Assembly: GCF_900090285.1 (NCBI RefSeq)
Contig: NZ_LT607754.1
Span: 6,643,995 to 6,707,994 of the forward strand
DNA from: Micromonospora inositola
GTDB lineage: Bacteria > Actinomycetota > Actinomycetes > Mycobacteriales > Micromonosporaceae
DNA length: 64,000 nt
Direction of reading: 5' to 3'
Part shown: piece after piece, positions 52,949 to 62,093 of the stretch
How positions within the stretch are numbered: position 1 is the first letter of the stretch
Layout of the letters: each line of letters opens with the position of its first letter
Made by a program: the position numbers and the translations under genes
The notes under the pieces: generated by a model
The model's input: the letters and a program-made list of their open reading frames with translations, nothing else
What the model was told of the DNA's origin: nothing
The model's database searches: none

Positions 52949-53284
52949 CGACCAGGTCACCGCTCCAGGTCCGATGGCTCGAAGGGACACGCGTTGCTGC
53001 TCAACGCGCGGTGCACGAACCCGGGCGCGTCGACCAGCGTCGTGACGCCTCGCTACAAGCTCTGTGCATCGCATCCGCACACGTCCGGCAACGGCTCCAC
53101 GGTCGAAGCTTCGTCCGTGCCAACGCTCGTCAGTGTGCTCCCGTCCGGCGGCGTTGCTGTCAGCGTTGCTGTCGACAGCCGCTCCGCGGCGCCTTCTGTA
53201 ACTCGGCCGCAGACCAAGGCCCGCTCCACCAAGGTGCGGGTCGGCGGCAGACGGGATGGCGAAGGTTCGCTCCAGCTGGAAGAG
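52949..53284. other. Intergenic region between convergent genes
   Basis: No supported gene. Frames here are Thr/Ser/Pro-rich in both directions and look random. I see no strong terminator hairpin. Confidence 0.35.
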
Positions 53285-53923
53285 CTAGTGGGAAGATCTC
53301 TCGAAGTTCCGCGAAATCCCATCACACTCATTAAGGCACCGGTCGCAGACTACCTTCATGCCAGGTTTGAACCGTTCGCCAATTCGAGCGCGGAACTCAT
53401 CATTTCCGATGCTAAGTGACTCTATCCGGGCATCCGGCATGTTCGGCCTACCGACAATAGAAATCTCTAGCAGTTCAGCCTTCTTGATCAGATGATGACA
53501 CACTTGACCATCGTACTCAAATCCTGCTATGTGGTCGCAGTCATCTGGGTCGAGCTTGCACACAGAGCATTCGATCTCGCTGATCGCAAAGGCCGGACTC
53601 AGGCCCACTCGATTATGTGCAAGCGCGACTGGGCATCGCTGGTGATACATTCCGTCTTCGTAGGGAAATCGACAGCCACGCGGGAAGTATTTCCGTGCAA
53701 GCCGGCCGGCATCATCGAGTATCAGGTGGGCGATCTCGAACCGGGGCGTGCCCTCTAGCCAGTTCATAGCGCTACGAAGAGCGCGTAGGGCCTCCCGCAG
53801 CTCTTTGTGCAGCTGGTCGGTTGGCCCGGTAAGCGGAATCAAGCGTTCAACGCTCTCAAACTTCCTGCGCCCTTCACTAAGGATCCTTTTGCCCTCAGCC
53901 AGCATATGATCGTTGAAAGGCAT
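53285..53923 (-). CDS. Cysteine-rich hypothetical protein, probably zinc-binding
   Basis: A 212-aa product from ATG 53923, whose coding region begins 29 bases inside the end of the upstream gene. An N-terminal helical half (LAEGKRILSEGRRKFESVER, LREALRALRSAMNWLEGTP) is followed by a Cys/His-rich half: CRFPYEDGMYHQRCP, IECSVCKLDPDDCDH, QVCHH and VVCDRCLNECDG. The paired CxxC motifs suggest one or two zinc sites. No known family. It is the second cistron of a two-gene operon with 53895-54317. Confidence 0.7.
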   Translation of the reverse strand: MPFNDHMLAEGKRILSEGRRKFESVERLIPLTGPTDQLHKELREALRALRSAMNWLEGTPRFEIAHLILDDAGRLARKYFPRGCRFPYEDGMYHQRCPVALAHNRVGLSPAFAISEIECSVCKLDPDDCDHIAGFEYDGQVCHHLIKKAELLEISIVGRPNMPDARIESLSIGNDEFRARIGERFKPGMKVVCDRCLNECDGISRNFERSSH

Positions 53924-54317
53924 TAATTGCCTCCACCACTTCCTGCCCTGGTCCGTGTGCCTCGAAGTTGTGCTCGCTGCCGTCCGATGAAGTGACCACG
54001 AACTTGACGTGCAGGTTCTTTTCCTTGTGTCCAACCTCGCCGAAGTACTGCATGATGATTGTAGAGATGATGTTAGCTGGAATATTTGCTAGAACTGATT
54101 GCGCGAAGGCCAGCACAGGCAACCACGCGTCGGCGGCATTGTGGCTTACCTGAATGCGCTCGCCGCGTTCGTGATCGTATGTAACCGCGAAGCCGTTCAG
54201 CCTTAGCAGCTTCGCAATGTCGCTCGTCGTCGCCGGATAGGCGTAGCGCCCGTTGTCCAACCGTTGCATACCTGTTCCGGGTACGCCTGCTCGGATTTGT
54301 ACCTCTGTGGTTGACAT
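53895..54317 (-). CDS. Hypothetical protein of 140 aa, partner of the zinc protein
   Basis: From ATG 54317. The N-terminus is polar (STTEVQIRAGVPGTGMQR); ATTSDIAKLLRLNGFAVTYD could be a small helical domain; a hydrophobic helix (AWLPVLAFAQSVLANIPANI) may be a membrane or amphipathic segment; the C-terminus is a beta-rich unit (NLHVKFVVTSSDGSEHNFEA) ending EVVEAINAF. Effector-associated domains in STAND/NLR systems have such short strand-rich ends, but this is only a resemblance. Overlaps the next gene by 29 bases. Confidence 0.65.
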   Translation of the reverse strand: MSTTEVQIRAGVPGTGMQRLDNGRYAYPATTSDIAKLLRLNGFAVTYDHERGERIQVSHNAADAWLPVLAFAQSVLANIPANIISTIIMQYFGEVGHKEKNLHVKFVVTSSDGSEHNFEAHGPGQEVVEAINAFQRSYAG

Positions 54318-57243
54318 GCGGATGTCCTTAAGCGCTGGCGTGACTTAGTGGCAGGAATAGTAGCTACCGCCCGCAACCTCAAGGTAGGGCCGGCGGTCAG
54401 TCAGGCACCAGGATGGCAGAGAGCGGCGAAACGAAAGCCCCTGATCTTAGCGGCTGCTTGTCCGGCAACGCTAAGACCGAGTCACTACGAGTCCACCCCC
54501 GGCCGCTACCCACGCCTTAAAACGTGAGTCCCAATCGGCCGTTCATCCACCTCTGGAGCCAGCTGGGGCCGGATTCAGCAACTGCCCTCCGCTCTCGCCG
54601 ATTCAGAGGTTTAACACCCTCTAGATCGTCGGCCATGTCACCTTCATCAACCAAACTCTTAGACCGAGTAGCAAGAATCCGAAGCAACAAATCATCCGGC
54701 AAGATGCCGCGGGCTACTTCGTGAAAGGGATGCAGATCCCCAGGATATTCTTCCGCCGCAAAGCACGCTAGCCACATCAGTACCGCAAACGCGCCCTCCA
54801 CCTGAATAGCAGCCTGCGTAAAATCAGCCATCCGAGGAACCAAATTAGCCAGCACCTGTGACAGGCGCTTCTCTTGGATGGGGTGGATCTTCGGCGGGCT
54901 AGTCGCCAACCTGCGGCCATGAATCGCGATAATGGCCCGGTCCGTTTCCTCCTCCTGGCCAACTGAAAGCTTCTGTATAGCCTGCAACAACAGGCCTGGT
55001 GTCATCTCTCCAAAGCACGCCAACACCAGCTGGCTGTAGAAGCTCTTCCCCGTTTGTGGATCGAGATGTCCCGTTAGAGTCAGGTAGGACTGTAGGACCT
55101 CCGAGTCGGCGCAATCCACCAAATTGTCTGCCTCGACAATTTCATCGGCAACTCGACCCCACTCATCTAGGAAAAGGTCAGCCTCGCCTAGGAGCCAAAG
55201 CGCTGCCCAACACTCCACGAAGACCTTTCGGAACCCCACGGTATCCTGAGGATGTCCCTCGCCACTTCCGGTCAACATCCCGATGCAGATCAGTCGCGGG
55301 TCCTTGTACAGCTGCAGTAACGAGATAAAGGCGCCCTTCTTCACGTCGTCAGACAGTTGCGCCCAGGCCCTGAAGGTACTCGTAAGCACATCGCGGACGA
55401 GGGGTGCTCCGACGGGCGTTGCGTTCAAGATACGCAAGCAGAGAGGGTATGGCGGGGACCCGCTGAGCTTCCCTCCCTGCGATGGGTCTTTAATCAACCG
55501 CCGAAGTAGCATTTCGGCACCGCGATGAGTCTTGTTCTCGTATGCTTGTACGATGAGATCTGGCAGGACCGAGCTCGGGTTGTCCCGATAGACCTGAGCC
55601 GCTGTCTGTAAGACGTCATCTTCGCTCCGAGCACGCCGGACAACTGCTTCAGCTGCGTAGAACTCCATAAAAGTTCGGTGCGTAAAAGCGAACAGACGCT
55701 GGCCGCGCGCGTTAAATCCCGTAGCTGTCAACAACCAGGCTCTGTTCGCGCAAAAGCTAAGAAACTCTGCCGCCCGTTGATCCGCCTCGGACGCTTGGAC
55801 GCCGGCAGTGTCTTGGAAGTATATTCCGATGAGGCGAGTGAGTTGACCTTCCTCTACGCCAGCTCCCGTTGAAGGAAATTTGAAAAAGAAGTCCGCAAGT
55901 TCTTCCATAAGGGTGTGGCCATAACGTCGATGGTCGACGGGTTGTGGGATATGCCGGAGAGCATCCCAGCCGTAGAAGAGGAGGTCAGCACAGTCCTTAT
56001 ACACGTCCCGACGGTTCATCGGTATGTATCCCCGAACTCTGTAGAGAGTGCAGAGAAGTGAAAGCATTAGAGGATTCCGGCGGATCTCTTGGATATCCTC
56101 AGATTCCCTAACGAAGGCCATTCTGTCTGTTTTCGGCCGCTCCATGAGCTTGAACCACCGCGTCGCATATTCCTCGACTTGATCGGGGGTATATTCATGC
56201 AGTTCGTGAACAGAGAATCGCGGGCTCTCGAAGCGAGCCGATTCGTAACCAATCTTCCGAGTGGTGCAGACAATCGATGTAAGGGGATACCTGTACGCGA
56301 CCATCTCGATGCGGCCAATTAGACTTCTTCTAGCCTGAATGTCAACGAGTTCGTCGACACCGTCGAAGATTAGGAAGCAGCGCCCAACCGAGAGTAAGTC
56401 CCGAAGGTCATCTTCGGTGACATCAATGCCGGTGGCCCGCTTTATCGACAGCGCTACTTGATCCGTGACATCTACGTCTGCGTCAGAGCCAAATTCCCTG
56501 CACCTCACGATGACTGGCGCATAGTCACTTTCCTCGCGTTGGGCAATCTGTCCGGCGAGCCGGGTGACGAAGGTACTCTTGCCTGCTCCCGGATGGCCAA
56601 TGATTACTAGATTCGTCCCCGGATGAGGGTCAGCCAGGACATGGTTGGCCTCGACGGGATCGCCTTGTCGAGCCGGGCTAAGCGTCCTGCTGACATAGAG
56701 CGCGTCATGAGAGAACCTGTGGTGCTCCTGCGTGTGTTCAAGCCTCAGCTCGGAGGTGGCTTCTTGCATCCCGCAGCTGATATCGACGCACAGTTCCCGA
56801 ATCTGTTTTGCTCTTGCCACGTCACGCGCAATTGCGACTATGCGCCGTACGTAGAGCGGCGCTGGCTTCTTTTGGTTGAACCCTGTGTCACCCGCTAGCA
56901 AGCTGTCAATATCGTCATCGCTTAGCCTCCTCAAACCATCAACCGTTGGCAGGATGAGTTTGAGGTTCTCTACGATAATGCGCCAAATGAGGGCTGCCGT
57001 CTCGTCCGACGCCGCCGGGATGCCGGGAACGCGGGATGCGAAGAGTGTTTGGAACGCATTTTCGCACTCCTCAGCCCATCCGCCAAGGTCTCTTGTTCTC
57101 GCCTGCGTATTCAGCACGAGGACGTATGCCGCTGCCAGAGCAAAGACCTCGGGAGACTTGAGCAAGGAGGAAATCTGCTGTTCCTGCTCATAGGTCAAGA
57201 CCACCGCAGCTTCCGCTCCGTCACTGAGCACTAGGCTGCCTAG

Positions 57244-58673
57244 TACTCCAGCCGGAGATCGTGATCACGGTTCGGTGAGGGCTTGTCGGGCGTAGTGGCT
57301 GGCTTTGGCTCGGGCTTGGTGGCGCCGTCGCCAGATCGACCACTTGAGCTGGTCAGCGTGGCGTCGGCTGGGTTCGATGACCAGGGCGTTGAACAGGCGA
57401 TGGAGTTCGTTGACGGTCAGTGGGATCAGCCCGGACGGGCTCGGTTGGGTTCGGCGAGCGGTGGCGGTGGCAAGGAAGGCGTGGGCGAGGATCGCCAGGG
57501 TGGTCCATCGGTGCCAGGAGGTCCAGCGCCGGTTCTGGTGTTGGTCCAGGCCGAGGGCGGTCTTCGCGGTCTGGAACGACTCTTCAATCTTCCAGCGGCG
57601 GCCGGCCACGGACACCAGCGCGCCCAGTGGCGCGGGCTCGGGTGACCAGCAGCGGTAGAAGGCCAGCTCACCGGTGCGGCGGTGGCGGCGGATCAGCAGC
57701 CAGTGGTGGCCGGCGTGTGCGTCGGCGTGCGCGGGCAACGGCATCCAGGCCCAGTCGTAGTAGCGGTGCCCCTTGGCGCCGGCACCGGCCGAGACGCGCT
57801 GCCAGGCGGTACGGGTCAGGCCGGCGGCGAGGTGGTCGACCCGCCGGCTGCCGATGCCGGTGATCACCTGATGGGAGCAGGCCACCGCGAGGACGTAGCC
57901 GAGGCGGTGACCGCGTAGCGCGGCGGCCAGCCGCGGGTCACCGCCGTAGGCCTCATCGCCGGCCACCCATCGACACGGCAGGCCGGCGGCGACAGCCTCG
58001 TCGATCATCCGTGCCGCCAGCTGCGGCTTGGTGGCGAACCTGATCTCGTCGGGGACACCTGCCTCGCTCCTGCGTGACGGGTTCTCACACCACACCTTGG
58101 GTAGGTAGAGCGCCGCGTCGATCAGGGCGTGCCCGGCCTCGGTGGCGTAGACCAGATGCACCGCCAGCTGACAGTTCTCGATCTTCCCGGCGGTGCCCGA
58201 GTACTGGCGCTGCACCCCGACGGTGTGATGGCCCTTCTTCAGATCTCCTGTCTCGTCTACGACCAGAACCGCGTCGGGGTCACCCAGGTGCTCCGCGACG
58301 AACCCCCGCACGTCCGCGCGGACCTGCTCGTCGTCCCACTTCGCCCGGGCGAGCAGGTCCTGCATCCCGTCCGGCGAGGCGTCCCCGGCGTGCTCGGCGA
58401 TTGTCCAACAGTTCTTCCGCGGCAGCGGCGCCAACAAGCCCCGCACGAAGTCCCGCACCCGCCGACGCGGCTCCGGCCTGCGGAAACGCGATCCCACGGT
58501 CAACATCAGGTCGTCGAACAACACACGCCACCGCTGGGCGTCTACCCTGTAAGCCGCAGCCACCGCCGCGTCATGGTCAGTCCACACAACCGTCCATGCT
58601 CGACGGTGGCTGCACCCACTCCAGCCCCGGGGGAACCTCGCCCCGACTCAGATCAACATCTCCGGCTGGAGTA
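57244..58673 (-). mobile_element. IS701-family insertion sequence (1430 bp)
   Basis: The ends are inverted repeats TACTCCAGCCGGAGAT (57244-57259 and reversed at 58658-58673), flanked by direct CTAG target duplications (57240-57243 and 58674-58677), the YTAR-type target of the IS701 family. It splits the second NACHT gene. Confidence 0.92.
57265..58587 (-). CDS. IS701-family transposase
   Basis: A 440-aa DDE transposase, apparently complete. RVRDFVRGLLAPLPRKNCW, AVLVVDETGDLKKGHHTVGV (first catalytic Asp), WVAGDEAYGGDPRL (second Asp) and RRWKIEESFQTAK (Glu) are the family's conserved blocks. The start at 58587 lies well inside the element. Catalyses cut-and-paste at YTAR targets. Confidence 0.94.
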   Translation of the reverse strand: MWTDHDAAVAAAYRVDAQRWRVLFDDLMLTVGSRFRRPEPRRRVRDFVRGLLAPLPRKNCWTIAEHAGDASPDGMQDLLARAKWDDEQVRADVRGFVAEHLGDPDAVLVVDETGDLKKGHHTVGVQRQYSGTAGKIENCQLAVHLVYATEAGHALIDAALYLPKVWCENPSRRSEAGVPDEIRFATKPQLAARMIDEAVAAGLPCRWVAGDEAYGGDPRLAAALRGHRLGYVLAVACSHQVITGIGSRRVDHLAAGLTRTAWQRVSAGAGAKGHRYYDWAWMPLPAHADAHAGHHWLLIRRHRRTGELAFYRCWSPEPAPLGALVSVAGRRWKIEESFQTAKTALGLDQHQNRRWTSWHRWTTLAILAHAFLATATARRTQPSPSGLIPLTVNELHRLFNALVIEPSRRHADQLKWSIWRRRHQARAKASHYARQALTEP

Positions 58674-58794
58674 CTAGGTCGATGTCAACTCTGTGCCGGC
58701 TGCCTTCAGCAGCGCTGCCGTAAACCGACGCGGCGACCTTGCCGACGATGGTCTTGATCGCTTCGCCAGCGATCAGCTCGACAATGCCTGTCAT

Positions 58795-59477
58795 TGATGC
58801 CCTCCCCCGGGTTGGCAGCCAACCTGCGCGATCCGCCAGCGTATGAGAGCTGTTGTCGCATATCGCCATGACATGTCGGCTATCCGACACTCCTCGTAGG
58901 ACGTTCGCCATCCCGTCTGCCGTCGACCCGCCCTCCTGGGGAGCTGGCCGCCGCCCGGCCCGCCACGTCAAGCGGACCTTGACGCAGGTTCGGACGCTGG
59001 CGAGTCGGGCGGTGGTCTGCTCGGCTTTGCCCGGGTCGATGGCAGGCGGGATGGCCTACCGCAACCACCCACGGACCCGGCGGCTGCCGACGATCTTCTG
59101 CCATCCTGGAGCCGGAGCGCCCCCGCCGGAGGCGCCCTAACCGCAACCTCGCGACCGCCGCCAACTCGCCGACGCGGCTGGCGTGCTCTCCCCTACGCCG
59201 CGCGGTTCTGGCCGCGCGGCTCGGCCGGCTGCCGGCCCACCACCCCACGGTCAACGGTCTGTCGTTCCGCGGCGGCCCTCCGGGCTTCCCCGCTTTCCGC
59301 GCCAGCCGCCGGGCGTCAGGGGTGACGGCCGCAGAGCGACAGCGGCAGCGGCCGGCACGCGCCCAGGCGGCGGCGCGTGCGGCCCGTCAAGGGCCGCCTT
59401 GATCGATGTAAAGAAAGTCCTCCCACTCGGCCGTCATGCTGGCAGCCGGCCGGCCTGCGCCCTGGAAGGATGAGGGC
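58795..59477. other. Stretch upstream of the NACHT start
   Basis: No supported gene. It must hold the promoter of the second NACHT gene near 58810-58860. The remainder is very GC-rich with Arg/Pro-rich frames typical of non-coding sequence in this organism. Confidence 0.4.
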
Positions 59478-59795
59478 ATGGACCGCTTCGAGGGGCGCTG
59501 CTGGCTGGACTGGTGGGCGAACTCCTCCACCCTGCTCGGCAGCGTCGAGGTGGCCGTTGTGATTACCGCCGTAGACGCCGGCTGGGAGGCCCGCGGTCGC
59601 CTGGTCAGCGACAGCGACGGGGACCGTGACGCCTTTGCATTCCTTTGCGACCTCGATCCCGTCTTCATGCTGCGCTTCGAAGACGAGAGCAGGGTCGCCG
59701 TCACCGCGCACCCCAGCGACGGGCATCGCCGCTTCAGCCTCACCGAGTACACCGGTCCTGTTCAGCGATCGGTCGAAAATCGCATCGCCCTGTAG
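59478..59795 (+). CDS. Hypothetical protein upstream of rep
   Basis: A 105-aa acidic product from ATG 59478 (GGAAGGATGAGGGC upstream). It contains LDWWANSSTLLGSVEVAVVI, RGRLVSDSDGDRDAFAFLCD, LDPVFMLRFEDESRVAVTAH and FSLTEYTG, a beta-rich pattern. Small proteins of this type precede rep in actinobacterial integrative elements; no function known. Codon use is normal and the frame is well defended. Confidence 0.75.
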   Translation: MDRFEGRCWLDWWANSSTLLGSVEVAVVITAVDAGWEARGRLVSDSDGDRDAFAFLCDLDPVFMLRFEDESRVAVTAHPSDGHRRFSLTEYTGPVQRSVENRIAL

Positions 59796-59900
59796 GCAGC
59801 ACCGGACCAAGCCTGCGACCGGACTGGCTCGACAGCAGGTTCACGACGGGTTGACGTGTCGGCACCCGGTGCTACTCTGACGCTCGTCGAGCACGCCAAC

Positions 59901-59960
59901 GCGGCCTTCCTGCCGGATCGCTGGACTCGACTTCCGAGATGCCGAGCGGCCTTCCTGCCG
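59901..59960. repeat. 15-bp direct repeat upstream of rep
   Basis: GCGGCCTTCCTGCCG occurs at 59901-59915 and 59946-59960, 30 bases apart, both followed within four bases by a GATC. In a replicating element these could be part of an origin or regulatory site; only the repeat itself is observed. Confidence 0.5.
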
Positions 59961-60207
59961 CTGATCCGGGCCACGTTCCGCCGGGTCTCGATCGCACCGG
60001 CCACAGTGCCGGTCCCCTGAATCCGCTGAGCGGTCCAGCACGGCCTGGTCTGCCGTCCACGATGGCCCGGATTCGCACCCCACGGTGGGACAGCCTGCGG
60101 CAACCGGACGCCGATATCCAGGCTCCCCACCCATGCCGACGTCAATCACCGAGTCCACGAGCGCGAAAGGACACGACCGATCGGCGGAGAGTGGTACCAC
60201 CACAAAT

Positions 60208-60293
60208 CCGCCCTCCGGCGGCAGCCGCCCTCCCGGCGGTGCCAGGAGACACGACGAACACCACCAGCGGACAGAAGTCCAGAGCTGGTGGTG
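60208..60293 (+). promoter_or_regulatory. Array of three hairpins in the rep leader
   Basis: Two tandem short stems, CCGCC-CTCC-GGCGG (60208-60221) and CCGCC-CTCCC-GGCGG (60225-60239), are followed by a 10-bp stem CACCACCAGC/GCTGGTGGTG (60259-60268 with 60284-60293) whose loop holds a smaller GGAC/GTCC stem. They end 40 bases before the rep start. Candidate double-strand origin of a rolling-circle replicon, or an attenuator controlling Rep synthesis. Confidence 0.55.
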
Positions 60294-60332
60294 CTTTGTC
60301 TCCCGTCCCTGACACCCCGTGAGGAGAGAGTC

Positions 60333-61901
60333 GTGTCCACCCCGCTTGACCTGTCCCGGCCTGGCCTCGCCGCCGGCCGTGGCGCCCAAGTTCTCTATCG
60401 CGCCGCCGCCCCGGATTTCTTCGGCTGGCTGGAACACACCCGCCCCGCCGGCGGCTGCGCCCGCCCGATCCGCCTCGCCGGCATACTCGCCGCCATCGAC
60501 GTCGACACCGGTCGGATCGTGAGCGAGCAGCACACCGACCAGCTGCCCGACCGGGCGCTCTACAAGGCGTGTGGCAACCGCCGCGAATCGCAGTGCCCGG
60601 ACTGCGCCTGGGTCTACCAGGGCGACGCCTACCAGGTGGTGCGTTGCGGCCTTACCGGCGGCAAGGGCCTACCCGCCTCCGTCGGCCGGCACCCGGTCGT
60701 CTTCGCCACCTTCACCGCACCCTCGTTCGGCTCGGTCCACCACCGGCACGTCCGCCGCCACAGCTGCTCGACCCGGCAGCGCTGCGACTGCCGCCCGGAC
60801 CCCTGCCACGCCCGCCGCACCGCCGGCACCTGCCCGCATGGGCTGCCCGCCGTGTGCTTCGCCCGCCACGGCGCTGACGATCCGCGGCTTGGGCAGCCGT
60901 TGTGCCTGGACTGCTACGACCACGACCACCAGGTCATCTGGAACCACTTCTCCGGCGAGCTATGGCGGCGCACCAAGCAGGCCATGGACCGCCACCTCGC
61001 TGCCCACTGCCGCCGACGCGGCATCCCCTTCGTCCGGGTGGTCACTGCCGCTGGCAAGGTCCGCTGGCTCCCGCCCGTGCGCGTGTCGCACGGCAAGGTC
61101 GCCGAGATGCAGCGCCGTGCAGCAGTCCACTTCCACTGCCTGCTGCGCCTGGACGGCGTCGACCCCGACGACCCGGACGCCCTCGTGCCGCCGCCAGCCG
61201 GCATCACCATCGACGACCTGGAGGAAGCCGTCCACGCCGCCGCCCGCCAGATCACCGTCACCACGCCCGAACACCCCGACCGACCCGAAGGCTGGGTGGT
61301 CGCCTGGGGCGAGCAGGTTGACGTCCGGCGAATCAACAGCGCCAGCGGCGAACTGACGGACAGCATGGTGGCCGCCTACCTGGCCAAGTACGCCACCAAG
61401 TCGACCGAGGCCACGGGCCACCGCTCCACCCGACTCACAGCCGACACGATCGGCGACTACGCCGACCCGGAAGGCGACCACCTCGCCCGCCTCATCCACG
61501 CCTGCTGGCGACTCGGCCGCCCCACCCACAACGCCACCGCGACTGGCGCCGCAACGACCGGCGGCCATCAAGGCCACCTTGACGACAACCCGAACCCCTA
61601 CGCCGGGCTGCGTCGCTGGGCACACATGCTCGGCTTCGGCGGCCACTTCCTCACCAAAGCCCGCCGCTACTCCGTCACCTTCGGCCTGCTCCGCGACACC
61701 CGCACCACCTACCGCCGCACCGAAGACGACGAGTCCACCGCCAGCATCACCGTCGCCACCCTCACCTATGTCGGGTCCGGCTGGCTCAACGATGGTGACG
61801 CTCTCCTCGCCAACACCGCCGCCAGACAGCGCCGGGAGAGCAGACGCATCGGCCGGGAAGAACTCGCCCATGAAGCCTGGCTCGCCGGGGCGGCCGCATG
61901 A
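60333..61901 (+). CDS. Rolling-circle replication initiator (RepSA/pSAM2-like)
   Basis: A 522-aa Rep from GTG 60333 (GAGGAGAG upstream). CPDC and the CRPDPC/CPHG cysteines form a probable zinc-binding region; AAVHFHCLLRLDG is the HUH-type metal motif; MVAAYLAKYATKSTE carries the catalytic tyrosine(s) of motif 3. This order is that of the actinobacterial rolling-circle initiators in AICEs and plasmids such as pIJ101-related replicons. It would nick the origin to amplify the excised circle. ATGA overlap with the excisionase gene gives the classic rep-xis-int operon. Confidence 0.9.
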   Translation: MSTPLDLSRPGLAAGRGAQVLYRAAAPDFFGWLEHTRPAGGCARPIRLAGILAAIDVDTGRIVSEQHTDQLPDRALYKACGNRRESQCPDCAWVYQGDAYQVVRCGLTGGKGLPASVGRHPVVFATFTAPSFGSVHHRHVRRHSCSTRQRCDCRPDPCHARRTAGTCPHGLPAVCFARHGADDPRLGQPLCLDCYDHDHQVIWNHFSGELWRRTKQAMDRHLAAHCRRRGIPFVRVVTAAGKVRWLPPVRVSHGKVAEMQRRAAVHFHCLLRLDGVDPDDPDALVPPPAGITIDDLEEAVHAAARQITVTTPEHPDRPEGWVVAWGEQVDVRRINSASGELTDSMVAAYLAKYATKSTEATGHRSTRLTADTIGDYADPEGDHLARLIHACWRLGRPTHNATATGAATTGGHQGHLDDNPNPYAGLRRWAHMLGFGGHFLTKARRYSVTFGLLRDTRTTYRRTEDDESTASITVATLTYVGSGWLNDGDALLANTAARQRRESRRIGREELAHEAWLAGAAA

Positions 61902-62093
61902 GCCGTAACCTCACCCCGCGCTGGTACTCCCCCCGAGGTCGCCGTCCTGCTCGGCTTCGGTATCTCCAAGGTCAAGATGAAGATCGCCACCGGCGAGCTG
62001 CGCTCCATCAAGGACGGCAAGTACCGCCGCATCCTGCCCGAATGGGTCGACGACTACATCCGCCAGCAGGTCAAGCGCCAGGAGGTCGCCTGA
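61898..62093 (+). pseudogene. xis: Excisionase (Xis), broken by one inserted C
   Basis: Translation starts MSRNLTPRWYSP at 61898, overlapping rep. From the six-C run at 61929-61934 the sense frame shifts: EVAVLLGFGISKVKMKIATG, then ELRSIKDGKYRRILPEWVDD and a stop overlapping the int ATG (TGATG). Removing one C gives a 65-residue helix-turn-helix excisionase (WYSPEVAVLLGFG) of the AlpA/BldC type. As written, the reading frame runs on into int without an Xis product. Either a true loss of excision or a homopolymer sequencing error. Confidence 0.85.

Larger units (their letters stand above)
54517..58794 (-). pseudogene. NACHT-domain NTPase, second copy, split by an IS701 element
   Basis: The original ATG (58794, with GGGGGAGG upstream) starts MTGIVELIAGEAIKTIVGKV and reads 39 codons to VDID at 58678. 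The IS701 element then intervenes; removing it and one CTAG gives DIDLGSLVLSDGAEAAV in frame with the remaining 904 codons (57231-54517). The large part has Walker A GHPGAGKST, Walker B CFLIFDGVDELV, sensor VCTTRKIGYES, NPLMLSLLCTLYR and FAFTHRTFMEFYAAEAV, matching the NACHT at 47199. A GTG at 57231 could restart translation of a protein lacking 43 residues, so it may not be fully dead. AT-richer codons than the surroundings. Confidence 0.9.

Noticed and set aside
59841..60533. 230-codon minus-strand frame opposite the rep leader
   Set aside because: Overlaps the start of rep on the other strand and crosses the hairpin array; no recognisable domain.
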